DNA from: an uncultured Bacteroidales bacterium
Lineage (GTDB): Bacteria; Bacteroidota; Bacteroidia; Bacteroidales; Bacteroidaceae
Direction of reading: 5' to 3'
Length of the DNA: 16,566 bases
Assembly: GCA_937876995.1 (NCBI GenBank)
Contig: CALEFD010000069.1
Coordinates: 1 to 16,566 of the forward strand
Shown here piece after piece: positions 5,178 to 14,157 of this stretch. The notes below the pieces were generated by a model. The model was not told the DNA's origin. It ran no database searches and saw only the letters and a list, made by a program, of their open reading frames with translations. Within the stretch, counting starts at the first letter, position 1. Each line of letters starts with the position of its first letter. Both the position numbers and the translations under genes were made by a program.

Positions 5178-7865
5178 ATGGAATTAGCAAGTAAATACAA
5201 CCCCGAAGAAGTAGAAGGAAAATGGTATCAGTATTGGATTGACAACAGACTTTTCCACTCTACACCAGACAGCCGTGAACCATATACAATAGTTATACCG
5301 CCACCAAACGTAACCGGTGTGCTTCATATGGGTCATATGTTGAATAACACCATCCAGGACATTCTTGTACGCCGTGCCAGAATGATGGGTAAAAATGCCC
5401 TATGGGTACCGGGAACAGACCATGCTTCAATTGCTACAGAAGCAAAGGTTGTGGGTAAACTTGCTGCACAAGGCATAAAGAAAACAGACCTTACACGCGA
5501 TGAATTCCTTAAACACGCTTGGGAATGGAAAGAGGAACATGGTGGTATAATTCTGAAACAGTTGCGCCGCTTAGGTTGCAGTTGTGATTGGGACCGCACA
5601 GCCTTCACCATGGACGAAATACGTTCCGAAAGTGTTATCAAGGTATTCTGTGATTTGTATAACAAAGGGCTTATTTACCGCGGTGTACGTATGGTAAACT
5701 GGGATCCCAAAGCTCAGACAGCTCTTAGCGATGAAGAGGTTGTATATAAAGAGGAACACAGCAAACTGTACTACCTGAAATATTATGTAGCCGATGGCGA
5801 AACAGTTGTTCCAACCGGAGCAGAAGGAGAAGTATTGCATAAAGACGACAAAGGTTACTATGCAGTAGTTGCCACCACACGCCCCGAGACAATTATGGGT
5901 GATACAGCAATGTGTATCAACCCCAACGACCCAAAAAACCGTTGGTTGAGCGGTCATAAGGTTATTATTCCATTGGTAAATCGTACCATTCCGGTAATTG
6001 AAGACGATTATGTTGATGTAGAATTTGGTACAGGTTGTTTGAAAGTTACCCCTGCACACGACGTAAATGACTATATGTTGGGAGAAAAATACAATCTGCC
6101 TTCAATAGATATATTCAATGACAATGGTACACTGAGTGAAGCTGCCGGACTATATGTTGGTATGGACCGTTTTGCAGTTAAGAAACAGATAGCCCTAGAT
6201 TTACAGGATGCCGGTTTGTTGGAAAAGATGGAAGACTACACCAACAAAGTAGGTTACAGTGAAAGAAATCCTGACACAGTAATAGAACCTAAACTCTCTA
6301 TGCAATGGTTCTTAAAGATGCAGCACTTTGCCGATATGGCACTGCCACCGGTAATGAATGACGAACTGAAGTTCTACCCACCAAAATACAAGAACACCTA
6401 CCGTAATTGGTTAGAGAACATCAAAGACTGGTGTGTAAGCCGTCAACTATGGTGGGGACATCGTATTCCTGCATACTACCTGCCACAAGGTGGTTTTGTA
6501 GTTGCCGAAACAGCAGAAAAAGCTCTTGAATTGGCAAAAGTAAAGAGTGGCGACAACAATCTTACCATAGCAGATTTACGTCAGGACGAAGATGTACTGG
6601 ATACATGGTTCAGTTCCTGGTTATGGCCTATCAGCCTGTTTGACGGTATTAACAACCCTGATAACGAAGAGATTAACTACTACTATTCTACAAACGATTT
6701 GGTAACAGGTCCGGATATTATCTTCTTCTGGGTAGCCCGTATGATTATGGCAGGTTACGAATATCGTGGAGATATGCCGTTCAAAAACGTATATTTTACA
6801 GGTATTGTACGCGATAAATTGGGACGCAAAATGAGTAAATCATTGGGTAATTCACCCGATCCAATTGATTTGATAGACCGTTTCGGTGCCGATGGTGTAC
6901 GTATGGGACTTATGCTCTCTGCTCCTGCCGGCAATGACATACCTTTTGACGAAGCAATTTGCGAACAGGGACGTAACTTCAATAACAAAATATGGAACGC
7001 ATTCCGTCTTACCAAGAGTTGGAATGTAAGCGACAGCATAGAACAGCCTGAAAGTTCAAAACTTGCCATTGAATGGTTTAACAACATACTTGCCAAAACT
7101 GCTACCGAAATGAATGACCTGATGGGCAAATACCGCATAAGCGAAGCCTTGATGGCTGTTTACAAACTGTTCTGGGATGAATTTGCAAGTTGGTATTTGG
7201 AAATAATAAAACCTGCATACGGACAGCCAATTGACAGCAAGACATACAACAGCACTTTGGAATTCTTTGAAAAACTGTTGCTGCTCATACATCCGTTTAT
7301 GCCTTTCATTACTGAAGAACTTTGGCAGAACGTAAAAGAGCGTAAAGCCGGCGAAAGCATTATGAACGAAAGCATTGTAGAGTTATCGACCGCCAAATAC
7401 GACGAACAGATTATTGCAGATTTCGAAGCTTGTAAAGAACTGGTTAGTTCTATTCGCACAGTTCGTAACCAAAAGAATATTGGTCCACGCGAACCGCTTA
7501 CAATAGAGGTTATAGGTTCAAATCCTATTGCTGCATTGAATCCTATAATCAGCAAGATAGCCTGCCTGGAGAATATTTTGGTTCAGGATGCCAAGAGCGA
7601 AGGTACAGTATCCATTATGGTTGGCACTACAGAATTTGCTTTGCGCATGGGCGATTTGATTGACGTAGAAGCTGAAATTGCAAAAATCAAGGCCGAAATA
7701 ACCCGTTTAGAGGGATTCTTAAAGGGTGTTAATGCAAAATTATCAAACGAAAGGTTTGTAGCAAATGCACCTGCAGCAGTTGTGGAGATAGAGCGTAAAA
7801 AGCAGAGTGATGCTACTCAAAAAATTGCAACACTTAATGAGACTCTACAGTCATTAACAAAATAA
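5178..7865 (+). CDS. valS: valine--tRNA ligase
   Basis: ValRS charges tRNA-Val with valine in the cytoplasm and edits misactivated threonine. The 895-residue class I enzyme has the HIGH-type signature HMGH at 50-53 (preceded by PPPNVTGVL) and KMSKS at 551-555, so the Rossmann catalytic core is complete. The CP1 editing domain lies at roughly 200-350 and includes the threonine-rich ATTRPETIMGDTA motif. The helical anticodon-binding domain follows KMSKS (about 630-780). The C-terminal coiled-coil arm (about 830-893) begins EAEIAKIKAEITRLEGFLKG. The length is normal. It heads a plus-strand run with very short gaps (6 bp to the next gene), so it is likely the first gene of an operon driven from the divergent mazG/valS region. 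Nothing is missing. Confidence 0.98.
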   Translation: MELASKYNPEEVEGKWYQYWIDNRLFHSTPDSREPYTIVIPPPNVTGVLHMGHMLNNTIQDILVRRARMMGKNALWVPGTDHASIATEAKVVGKLAAQGIKKTDLTRDEFLKHAWEWKEEHGGIILKQLRRLGCSCDWDRTAFTMDEIRSESVIKVFCDLYNKGLIYRGVRMVNWDPKAQTALSDEEVVYKEEHSKLYYLKYYVADGETVVPTGAEGEVLHKDDKGYYAVVATTRPETIMGDTAMCINPNDPKNRWLSGHKVIIPLVNRTIPVIEDDYVDVEFGTGCLKVTPAHDVNDYMLGEKYNLPSIDIFNDNGTLSEAAGLYVGMDRFAVKKQIALDLQDAGLLEKMEDYTNKVGYSERNPDTVIEPKLSMQWFLKMQHFADMALPPVMNDELKFYPPKYKNTYRNWLENIKDWCVSRQLWWGHRIPAYYLPQGGFVVAETAEKALELAKVKSGDNNLTIADLRQDEDVLDTWFSSWLWPISLFDGINNPDNEEINYYYSTNDLVTGPDIIFFWVARMIMAGYEYRGDMPFKNVYFTGIVRDKLGRKMSKSLGNSPDPIDLIDRFGADGVRMGLMLSAPAGNDIPFDEAICEQGRNFNNKIWNAFRLTKSWNVSDSIEQPESSKLAIEWFNNILAKTATEMNDLMGKYRISEALMAVYKLFWDEFASWYLEIIKPAYGQPIDSKTYNSTLEFFEKLLLLIHPFMPFITEELWQNVKERKAGESIMNESIVELSTAKYDEQIIADFEACKELVSSIRTVRNQKNIGPREPLTIEVIGSNPIAALNPIISKIACLENILVQDAKSEGTVSIMVGTTEFALRMGDLIDVEAEIAKIKAEITRLEGFLKGVNAKLSNERFVANAPAAVVEIERKKQSDATQKIATLNETLQSLTK

Positions 7866-7871
7866 ACAACA

Positions 7872-8771
7872 ATGGAAACTTCTGAAAACAAGAAAGGTAA
7901 CGCACTAAAGATAGTTATTCCAACAATCATTATTGTTCTGTTGGCTGCTATCGGTACATTAGCCTATTTCCTGCGCGAAAAGAGCATTCAGAATACAGAG
8001 ATGCTCCAATTGTTTGAAATAGAGAAAGAGGAGATGGAGAACGAATACTCCAGCTTTGCCGTACAATATGATGAGCTACAAGTTCATCTGTCCAACGATT
8101 CTCTTATACGCCAGTTGGAAAAGGAAAAGTTGCGTACCCAACAGTTGCTGGAAGAATTAAGACAGACAAAAGCAACCAACGCTGCCGAAATTACTCGTCT
8201 CAAGAAGGAACTGGCTACGGTACGTGCGGTATTACGTACATACGTTATACAGATTGATTCTCTTGACCAGATAAACAAAGAATTGGAAAAAGAGAACACC
8301 AAAATTAGCAAACAGTATAAAGAGGCAACAAAGCAAATTGACAATCTTATTGTAGAGAAGCAGATTGCTGAAGAGAAAGTGAGTTTAGCTTCACAACTTG
8401 ATGCTGCAGCCATAACGCTTATAGCAAAAAACAAGCGTGGTAAGCAGGAGAACAAGATAAAGAATGTAACTCAGTTTGAAATAAATTTCACAATAGTAAA
8501 GAACATTACCACTAAAACAGGTGAAAAGATTGTATATCTGCGTATAGTCAATCCCGACGGAGAGACACTACAAAAGAGTGAAGACGATACATTCAGCTAC
8601 GAAAACACATCACTGGAGTTTTCGGCTAAAAAATATATTGAATACACCGGTGAACAGCAGGAGGTTACAATGTATTGGGATGTAGAAGAGTTCCTCTATG
8701 CAGGTACTTACAACGCATACATCTTTGTAGATGGTGTAATGATAGGTGAACAGAGTATCACCTTGAATTGA
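7872..8771 (+). CDS. membrane-anchored coiled-coil protein of unknown function
   Basis: The 299-residue product has a short charged N-terminus, one transmembrane helix (about 12-34, LKIVIPTIIIVLLAAIGTLAY), a long coiled coil (about 40-175) and a C-terminal beta-rich domain (about 180-299) ending in GTYNAYIFVDGVMIGEQSITL. With no cleavage site, the helix is a signal anchor, so the coil and C-terminal domain probably face the periplasm. The C-terminal part (INFTIVKNITTKTGEKIVYLRI, then VNPDG) reads like an immunoglobulin-like or jelly-roll sandwich. Such proteins are often mislabelled as chromosome segregation proteins because of the coil; nothing here supports that role. It starts 6 bases after valS and lies 22 bases before the helicase gene, so co-expression with both is expected. 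I do not recognise a named family. Confidence 0.75.
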   Translation: METSENKKGNALKIVIPTIIIVLLAAIGTLAYFLREKSIQNTEMLQLFEIEKEEMENEYSSFAVQYDELQVHLSNDSLIRQLEKEKLRTQQLLEELRQTKATNAAEITRLKKELATVRAVLRTYVIQIDSLDQINKELEKENTKISKQYKEATKQIDNLIVEKQIAEEKVSLASQLDAAAITLIAKNKRGKQENKIKNVTQFEINFTIVKNITTKTGEKIVYLRIVNPDGETLQKSEDDTFSYENTSLEFSAKKYIEYTGEQQEVTMYWDVEEFLYAGTYNAYIFVDGVMIGEQSITLN

Positions 8772-8793
8772 TATTCACGTATATAAATACTTT

Positions 8794-10776
8794 ATGGTTT
8801 CATTTGAAGAGCTTGGGGTGTCAGCCCCTATACTCAAAGCAATAGAAGAGTTGGGATTTGAGAATCCTATGCCTGTCCAGGAAAAGGTTATCCCGTATCT
8901 GTTAGAGGGTAATGGCGATGTAGTTGCACTGGCACAGACAGGTACAGGTAAAACCGCTGCTTTTGGTATTCCTATTATCCAGATGACCGACATTGATAGT
9001 TCCGATGCTCAGTTTCTGGTTCTAAGTCCAACCCGTGAACTTTGCGTTCAAATAGCCAGCGATTTGGCAGATTTTTCTCATTACATACAGGGACTGCACG
9101 TAATTCCTATGTACGGTGGCTCTTCTATTGAAAATCAGATACGCAATTTCAAACGTGGAGCCCACATAATAGTTGCCACACCGGGACGTCTTATAGACCT
9201 GATGGAACGCGGTGTAGTACATTTGGATACTATTCGAGCAGTCATTCTGGACGAAGCCGACGAAATGCTTGACATGGGTTTTTCCGAAGCTCTTGAAAAG
9301 ATACTTTCTTCAGTACCGGTAGAACGTAAGATGCTTATGTTCTCCGCCACAATGAGCAAAGAGATAAGTGCCATAGCAAAAAAATATCTATACAATCCAC
9401 AAGAGATTGTCATTGGTTCGCGCAACGAAGGAGCAGAAAACGTAAACCACGTTTACTATATGGTTCACGCCAAAGATAAGTATCTGGCACTGAAACGTAT
9501 TGTAGATTACTATCCTCACATATATGCCATAATATTCTGTCGCACCCGTTTGGAAACACAAGAGGTGGCCGACAAACTTATGCAGGACGGATATAATGCC
9601 GATTCGCTACATGGTGAACTGTCACAAGCACAGCGTGACCTTACCATGAACAAGTTCCGTAAGCGTCAGTTGCAACTGCTTGTCGCTACCGATGTAGCCG
9701 CACGCGGACTGGATGTAGATAATCTGACACACGTAATCAACTATGGTCTGCCCGATGATACGGAAAACTACACCCACCGTAGTGGCAGAACAGGACGTGC
9801 CGGAAAGAAAGGTACATCTATCGCCATTATCAATTTAAGAGAGAAGGGTAAAATTAGATTTATAGAAAAGGCCATAGGTAAGAAATTCAACATAGGTAAA
9901 ATGCCTACAGGCCGTCAAATCTGCGAGAAACAGCTTTATAAGGTTATTGACGAAATAGAACGCACTCAGGTTGACGAAGAACAGATAGAAAAATTCCTAC
10001 CCGATATCTTCCGCCGTTTGGACTGGATGGACAAAGAGGATATTATAAAGAGAATAGTAACTATGGAGTTCGGTCGATTTATGCGTTACTATAAAGATGC
10101 GCCCGAACTGGAAGCCGTAAACATAAAAGCTGCAGAGAAAGCAGAAAAAGAGGAGAAGAAAAAGAAAGAAAGACAGCCAAAGGCCGGCTACACCCGTTTC
10201 TTTATCAATCTTGGCAAGTTAGACAACATAATGGCTGTGCATATCATAGACCATATAAACAAGCACATAAAGGAGAGGATTGATTTAGGTCGTATTGATA
10301 TTAAGCATAGTTTCTCTTTCTTTGAAGCACCTGCCGAAAGTACCAATGTTATTCTGTCTGCACTGAACAACACCCATTTACGCAATAGAGAAATTCGCGT
10401 TGAGGTGGCAGAAGCATCTACTGCTAACGGCACCACGCAAAAAGATTCCGGTAAAAAAGAGAAACGTAAAGACTCCAAAAGGGGTTCTCAGCAGGAGAAG
10501 AGTCAGAAAGAGTTAAAAAACTCTTCAAAAAAGCAGAGAGCCACCAGAGCACCACAAAATCAGTTTGGCGATTTTATTGATGAATTTGAAGATTTTGATT
10601 TTACTACTGCCAAACCAAAAAAGTCTTCACGTTCAAAAAAACAGAGTGACCATTGGCAGAAAGAGTTCAATCAGAACGACTGGAAACAGTTCTTTGGCGA
10701 ACCGGAAAGAAAATCGCGTCGCGGAGCAGGCAGAAACGGCAATCAGAATAGTGGAAAGAGGAAATCACGCCGCTAA
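8794..10776 (+). CDS. DEAD-box ATP-dependent RNA helicase with DbpA-type RNA-binding domain
   Basis: This 660-residue protein unwinds or remodels RNA with ATP, and family members act in ribosome assembly and mRNA decay. All core motifs are intact: Q motif GFENPMPVQ, motif I AQTGTGKT (47-54), PTRELCVQ, TPGRL, DEAD at 153-156, SAT at 184-186, FCRTR, ARGLDV, and HRSGRTGRAG from 328. A middle helical region follows. Residues about 464-545 (GYTRFFINLGK, then IDLGRIDI and FSFFEAP) match the DbpA RNA-binding domain, which in the DbpA/CsdA group directs the helicase to structured RNA. The tail from about 546 is low-complexity and rich in lysine, serine and arginine, with an acidic patch, DFIDEFEDFDF. 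The architecture is like CsdA/DeaD; whether the target is 23S rRNA hairpin 92, as for DbpA, cannot be told. It probably belongs to the valS transcript. Confidence 0.94.
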   Translation: MVSFEELGVSAPILKAIEELGFENPMPVQEKVIPYLLEGNGDVVALAQTGTGKTAAFGIPIIQMTDIDSSDAQFLVLSPTRELCVQIASDLADFSHYIQGLHVIPMYGGSSIENQIRNFKRGAHIIVATPGRLIDLMERGVVHLDTIRAVILDEADEMLDMGFSEALEKILSSVPVERKMLMFSATMSKEISAIAKKYLYNPQEIVIGSRNEGAENVNHVYYMVHAKDKYLALKRIVDYYPHIYAIIFCRTRLETQEVADKLMQDGYNADSLHGELSQAQRDLTMNKFRKRQLQLLVATDVAARGLDVDNLTHVINYGLPDDTENYTHRSGRTGRAGKKGTSIAIINLREKGKIRFIEKAIGKKFNIGKMPTGRQICEKQLYKVIDEIERTQVDEEQIEKFLPDIFRRLDWMDKEDIIKRIVTMEFGRFMRYYKDAPELEAVNIKAAEKAEKEEKKKKERQPKAGYTRFFINLGKLDNIMAVHIIDHINKHIKERIDLGRIDIKHSFSFFEAPAESTNVILSALNNTHLRNREIRVEVAEASTANGTTQKDSGKKEKRKDSKRGSQQEKSQKELKNSSKKQRATRAPQNQFGDFIDEFEDFDFTTAKPKKSSRSKKQSDHWQKEFNQNDWKQFFGEPERKSRRGAGRNGNQNSGKRKSRR

Positions 10777-10792
10777 TATTGTAAACAGCAGG

Positions 10793-10800
10793 TTACTTTG
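10793..10800 (+). promoter_or_regulatory. weak -7-like element upstream of the RidA gene
   Basis: TTACTTTG is one base away from TAnnTTTG and lies in the 60-base gap after the helicase gene, 36 bases before the RidA ATG. It could allow separate expression. Confidence 0.25.
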
Positions 10801-10836
10801 GCATTTATTGAATAAACTATAATAACAGTAGATATA

Positions 10837-11211
10837 ATGAAAAAAGTAATAGCATCGGCCAATGCGCCTAAAGCAGTTGGACCATATTCACAGGCCATAG
10901 AGTTGAACGGAACAGTTTTTGTATCGGGCCAGTTACCTGTAAACCCTGCAAACGGTTTGGTACCTGACAGTATAGAAGAACAGACCCGCCAATCATTACA
11001 GAACATTGGTTCTATACTGAAAGAGGCAGGTCTGGACTATTCTGATGTAGTTAAGACTACCGTTCTTTTAGACGATATAAAGAACTTTGCGGCAATGAAT
11101 GCTGTCTATGCCGAATTTTTTACTGAACTTAAACCTGCCAGAGTATGCTACCAGGTGGCTGCTCTACCAATGGGGGTTAAAGTTGAAATTGATGCTATAG
11201 CAGGTAAATAG
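10837..11211 (+). CDS. ridA: RidA family enamine/imine deaminase
   Basis: RidA (YjgF/YER057c/UK114) hydrolyses reactive enamines and imines such as 2-aminoacrylate, made by PLP enzymes, to ketoacids and ammonia, so protecting other PLP enzymes. The 124-residue product has the full-length family form and is expected to be a cytoplasmic trimer. It has the N-terminal NAPKAVGPYSQAI signature, VSGQLPVNP, the QSLQNIGSILKEAG helix, the KTTVLLDDI strand, and the C-terminal ARVCYQVAALPMG, whose arginine corresponds to the catalytic Arg of RidA, followed by VEIDAIA. All expected active-site positions are present, so this is the RidA subfamily and not one of the Rid2-7 groups lacking the arginine. It ends only 6 bases from the 3' end of mrp on the opposite strand, with no visible terminator between. 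Confidence 0.93.
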   Translation: MKKVIASANAPKAVGPYSQAIELNGTVFVSGQLPVNPANGLVPDSIEEQTRQSLQNIGSILKEAGLDYSDVVKTTVLLDDIKNFAAMNAVYAEFFTELKPARVCYQVAALPMGVKVEIDAIAGK

Positions 11212-11217
11212 AACCGT

Positions 11218-12318
11218 TTAGTGTTGCATCTTGACAGCTTCAGTGGCAGGCTTTTCACTATTACGGCGTTCAGTAGCTTCAACTACAGCTTTTGCCAAAT
11301 CCTGGAAAGCTTTGCCTACAATGCTGTTTGAATCTAATGCAACAGGTTTACCATTATCGCCACCCTCGCATATACTCTGCACAATAGGAATTTGACCCAA
11401 CAGCGGTACATTCATCTCTTCTGCCAATCTTTTACAACCCTCTTTGCCGAACAGATAATATTTATTCTCCGGTAGCTCGGCAGGAGTAAACCAAGCCATA
11501 TTCTCTACAAGTCCCAATACAGGTACATTTACCTTTTCGTTGGTGAACATATCTATACCCTTTCGTGCATCGGCTAAAGCAACCTGTTGAGGTGTACTTA
11601 CCACCACAGCACCTGTTATGCCCAATGTCTGAACAAGTGTAAGATGAATATCGCTTGTGCCCGGAGGCATATCCAATACAAAGTAATCCAAATCGCCCCA
11701 ATGAGCATCTGCTATAAGTTGTTTCAGGGCATTACTTGCCATAGCACCACGCCAAAGTACAGCCTGATCTGATTCTACAAAGAAACCTATAGAAAGCAAT
11801 TTCAAACCATATTGTTCTATTGGTATTATAAGATCTCTTCCATCTATATTTTCTGCGTATGGACGAGCCTCTTCCATATTGAACATTTTAGGCATAGATG
11901 GGCCAAATATATCAGCATCAAGCAGACCCACTTTATAGCCTGCTTTTGCAAGTGCAACAGCCAGATTAGCTGCAATGGTAGATTTACCCACGCCACCTTT
12001 TCCTGAAGCAACAGCTATAACATTCTTAACACCGGGCAGTAATTTTCCCACTTCCGGACGTGCTGCCTGACGTGCCTTCACATTGATTGTAACCTGCACA
12101 TCCTCTTCGGCTTTCAGTTTAATGGCTGCTTCTGCCGACTTAACTATCGATTTGATAAATGGATCTGACGGTTTTTCAAAAATAAGCGAAAAAGATACCG
12201 TATTACCGGCTATTCTGATATCATCTTCCAACATATCCATTGAGATAATATCTTTACCTGTACCCGGATATCTGACAGTACTTAAAGCCTCTTTTATAAG
12301 ATTAGGATATAGTGCCAT
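11218..12318 (-). CDS. mrp: Mrp/ApbC-type P-loop ATPase, iron-sulfur carrier family
   Basis: Mrp/NBP35 proteins are cytoplasmic ATPases that bind and pass on [4Fe-4S] clusters. The 366-residue protein has an N-terminal MIP18/DUF59-like domain (about 1-80) and a MinD-like ATPase domain with the deviant Walker A SGKGGVGKST (105-114), LLDADIFGPSMPKMF (132-146), and DMPPGTSD (216-223). The usual paired cysteines (CxxC) after the VENM segment, which bind the cluster between two subunits, are not there: residues 271-295 read VENMAWFTPAELPENKYYLF and continue to a single C295. I believe this form is common in Bacteroidota, but that is from memory. It is the last gene of the ilvE-trmB-mrp operon, 7 bases after trmB, and ends against ridA. 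Confidence 0.93.
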   Translation of the reverse strand: MALYPNLIKEALSTVRYPGTGKDIISMDMLEDDIRIAGNTVSFSLIFEKPSDPFIKSIVKSAEAAIKLKAEEDVQVTINVKARQAARPEVGKLLPGVKNVIAVASGKGGVGKSTIAANLAVALAKAGYKVGLLDADIFGPSMPKMFNMEEARPYAENIDGRDLIIPIEQYGLKLLSIGFFVESDQAVLWRGAMASNALKQLIADAHWGDLDYFVLDMPPGTSDIHLTLVQTLGITGAVVVSTPQQVALADARKGIDMFTNEKVNVPVLGLVENMAWFTPAELPENKYYLFGKEGCKRLAEEMNVPLLGQIPIVQSICEGGDNGKPVALDSNSIVGKAFQDLAKAVVEATERRNSEKPATEAVKMQH

Positions 12319-12325
12319 TGTTCTA

Positions 12326-13084
12326 TTATTTGCTTGTTGTTAAACTGCTACGTTTGCTACGTCCATAGCTACGGTATTCATCCATCTCTATCTCTACATC
12401 GGGTTCAGTTAGTTCCCCTTCAAGAGGCAGTCTGAACAGAATGTACTTAATGGCTATACCTCTGGCAAGCCATTGCTCTTCATAATGAGTCTTTATGGAG
12501 AGTATATAATCTGCATTACCGCTTCCATAAAGGTCACTTGTTTTGAATTCTACCGGCAGTGAATTATGTTCCACATTATAACAAGTATATGTAAACATAA
12601 AATTACTGTCTGTCTTGAGATGAATCAGTCCGTTTGGTTTAAGAATTTTTCTATATCTCTCTAAAAACCAAGTGGATGTAAGTCTTTTTGTAGCTTTTTT
12701 CATTTGCGGATCGGGGAAAGTAAGCCATATTTCGCTTACTTCGTCCGGCGCAAAGAAATGTTCTATCAGTTCTATAGATGCTCTAAGGAACGCCACATTC
12801 TTCATCTCTTTTTCCAGAGATTGTGTAGCACCTGTCCACATTCGTGCACCCTTTACATCTACACCTATAAAATTCCTATCGGGATATAGCTGTGCCAAAC
12901 CTACAGTATATTCGCCACGACCGCAACCCAATTCCAACACAATAGGATTGTCATTATGAAAGAAATCACGGTTCCAGTTTCCCTTCATTTCAAACGGTTC
13001 TGCACTGTTATATGAACATACAGGTTCAAACACGTGCGGATAACTGCGCATATCCGCAAATTTAGCCAGCTTATTTTTTCCCAT
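12326..13084 (-). CDS. trmB: tRNA (guanine-N7-)-methyltransferase TrmB
   Basis: TrmB uses S-adenosylmethionine to make 7-methylguanosine at position 46 in the variable loop of tRNAs. The 252-residue protein has the SAM-binding ELGCGRGEYTVGLAQ (51-65) followed by FIGVDVKGARMW (72-83). The catalytic segment is LTFPDPQMKKATKR (121-134), and HLKTDS is at 155-160. The canonical E. coli-type motif FxDPWPKxRHxKRR is altered here to FPDPQMKKATKRL, keeping the DP, the lysines and the last KR. The length is close to the usual. It lies 3 bases after ilvE and 7 before mrp, so translation is probably coupled. The identity is firm. Confidence 0.94.
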   Translation of the reverse strand: MGKNKLAKFADMRSYPHVFEPVCSYNSAEPFEMKGNWNRDFFHNDNPIVLELGCGRGEYTVGLAQLYPDRNFIGVDVKGARMWTGATQSLEKEMKNVAFLRASIELIEHFFAPDEVSEIWLTFPDPQMKKATKRLTSTWFLERYRKILKPNGLIHLKTDSNFMFTYTCYNVEHNSLPVEFKTSDLYGSGNADYILSIKTHYEEQWLARGIAIKYILFRLPLEGELTEPDVEIEMDEYRSYGRSKRSSLTTSK

Positions 13085-13087
13085 AAA

Positions 13088-14110
13088 TTAGATATCCAAT
13101 ACTGTTACCCAACCATGAGGATCGGCAGCATCGCCATACTGAATGGCACGCAACTGATTGTAAAGTTTTGTAAGAACAGGTCCCGGTTTACCATCTTTTG
13201 AAATAACGTACGATGTACCTGTTTCAATATCATCAATACGTTCTATTGGAGATATTACAGCAGCAGTTCCACAAGCACCGGCTTCTGTCATCTCACTAAG
13301 TTCTTCCAATGGAATCTGACGCTGTTCCACCTTCATTCCATTATCCATAGCCAACTGCATCAATGAACGGTTTGTGATAGATGGAAGTATGGAATCTGAT
13401 TTAGGTGTTACATAAACATCACCTTTTATACCAATAAAGTTTGCAGCACCACATTCGTCAATGTATTTTTTCTCTTTTGAATCCAAATAGAATTCGCTGC
13501 AATAGCCTTTGTCGTGTGCCAATTTGTTTGCACAGAGACTTGCCGCATAGTTACCACCTACTTTATATTTACCCATGCCTAAAGGGGCAGAACGGTCGTA
13601 TGAACGAACCAGAGCATAAGGATTGGTTGAAAAACCTCCTTTAAAGTATGGACCAACAGGAGTTACAAACATTATGCAGAGATATTCATCAGCCGGACGA
13701 ACACCTACCTGCGCACCTGTACCTATAAGTAAAGGACGGATATATAGCGAAGCACCACTTTCGTATGGTGGTATATAATCTTTGTTAAGTTCAACCACTG
13801 TGCTTACCATCTTACAGAATATCTCTGTAGGCAGTTCAGGCATAAGTGTTGCTCTACATGTGCTCTGCAAACGCTCTGCATTTGCCTCCATACGGAATAC
13901 ACGCGTCTTGCCATCTTTACCACGGAACGCTTTCAAACCTTCAAAGCCTTCCTGACCATAATGCAAACAAGTTGCAGCCATGTGCATAGGGATATATTCG
14001 GAATCAGATTTTTCTATTTCACCCCAAGCACCATTCTTGTACCAAACTCTTACGTTCCAATCGGTTTTAATATAACCGAATGAAAGATTAGACCAATCAA
14101 GTTCTTTCAT
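13088..14110 (-). CDS. ilvE: branched-chain amino acid aminotransferase
   Basis: IlvE transfers amino groups between glutamate and the 2-ketoacids of leucine, isoleucine and valine, as the last step of their synthesis. It is a fold type IV PLP enzyme. The 340-residue product shows HYGQEGFEGLKAFRGKDG near the N-terminus (50-67), the PLP-binding lysine K183 in GKYKVGGNYA (180-189), the cofactor-binding glutamate E219 in IDECGAANF, and the phosphate-binding region EAGACGTAAVISPI (276-289). Length and motifs fit the larger BCAT form shared with eukaryotes and Bacteroidota. It is the first gene of the ilvE-trmB-mrp operon and diverges from the gene at 14243. No leader peptide rich in Ile, Val or Leu fits in its short predicted leader, so classical attenuation is unlikely. 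Confidence 0.95.
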   Translation of the reverse strand: MKELDWSNLSFGYIKTDWNVRVWYKNGAWGEIEKSDSEYIPMHMAATCLHYGQEGFEGLKAFRGKDGKTRVFRMEANAERLQSTCRATLMPELPTEIFCKMVSTVVELNKDYIPPYESGASLYIRPLLIGTGAQVGVRPADEYLCIMFVTPVGPYFKGGFSTNPYALVRSYDRSAPLGMGKYKVGGNYAASLCANKLAHDKGYCSEFYLDSKEKKYIDECGAANFIGIKGDVYVTPKSDSILPSITNRSLMQLAMDNGMKVEQRQIPLEELSEMTEAGACGTAAVISPIERIDDIETGTSYVISKDGKPGPVLTKLYNQLRAIQYGDAADPHGWVTVLDI

Positions 14111-14157
14111 ATTTATTTATTTTAAAACTATCGTCTTATACATACTATAATTGAGTG

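Noticed and set aside
5571..6059. Long minus-strand frame (162 codons) inside valS
   Set aside because: It lies fully within a complete valS with intact motifs; the translation is cysteine- and aromatic-rich as expected from an antisense shadow.
11205..11225. Terminator between ridA and mrp
   Set aside because: Only six bases separate the stop codons and no inverted repeat with a T-run is seen on either strand.
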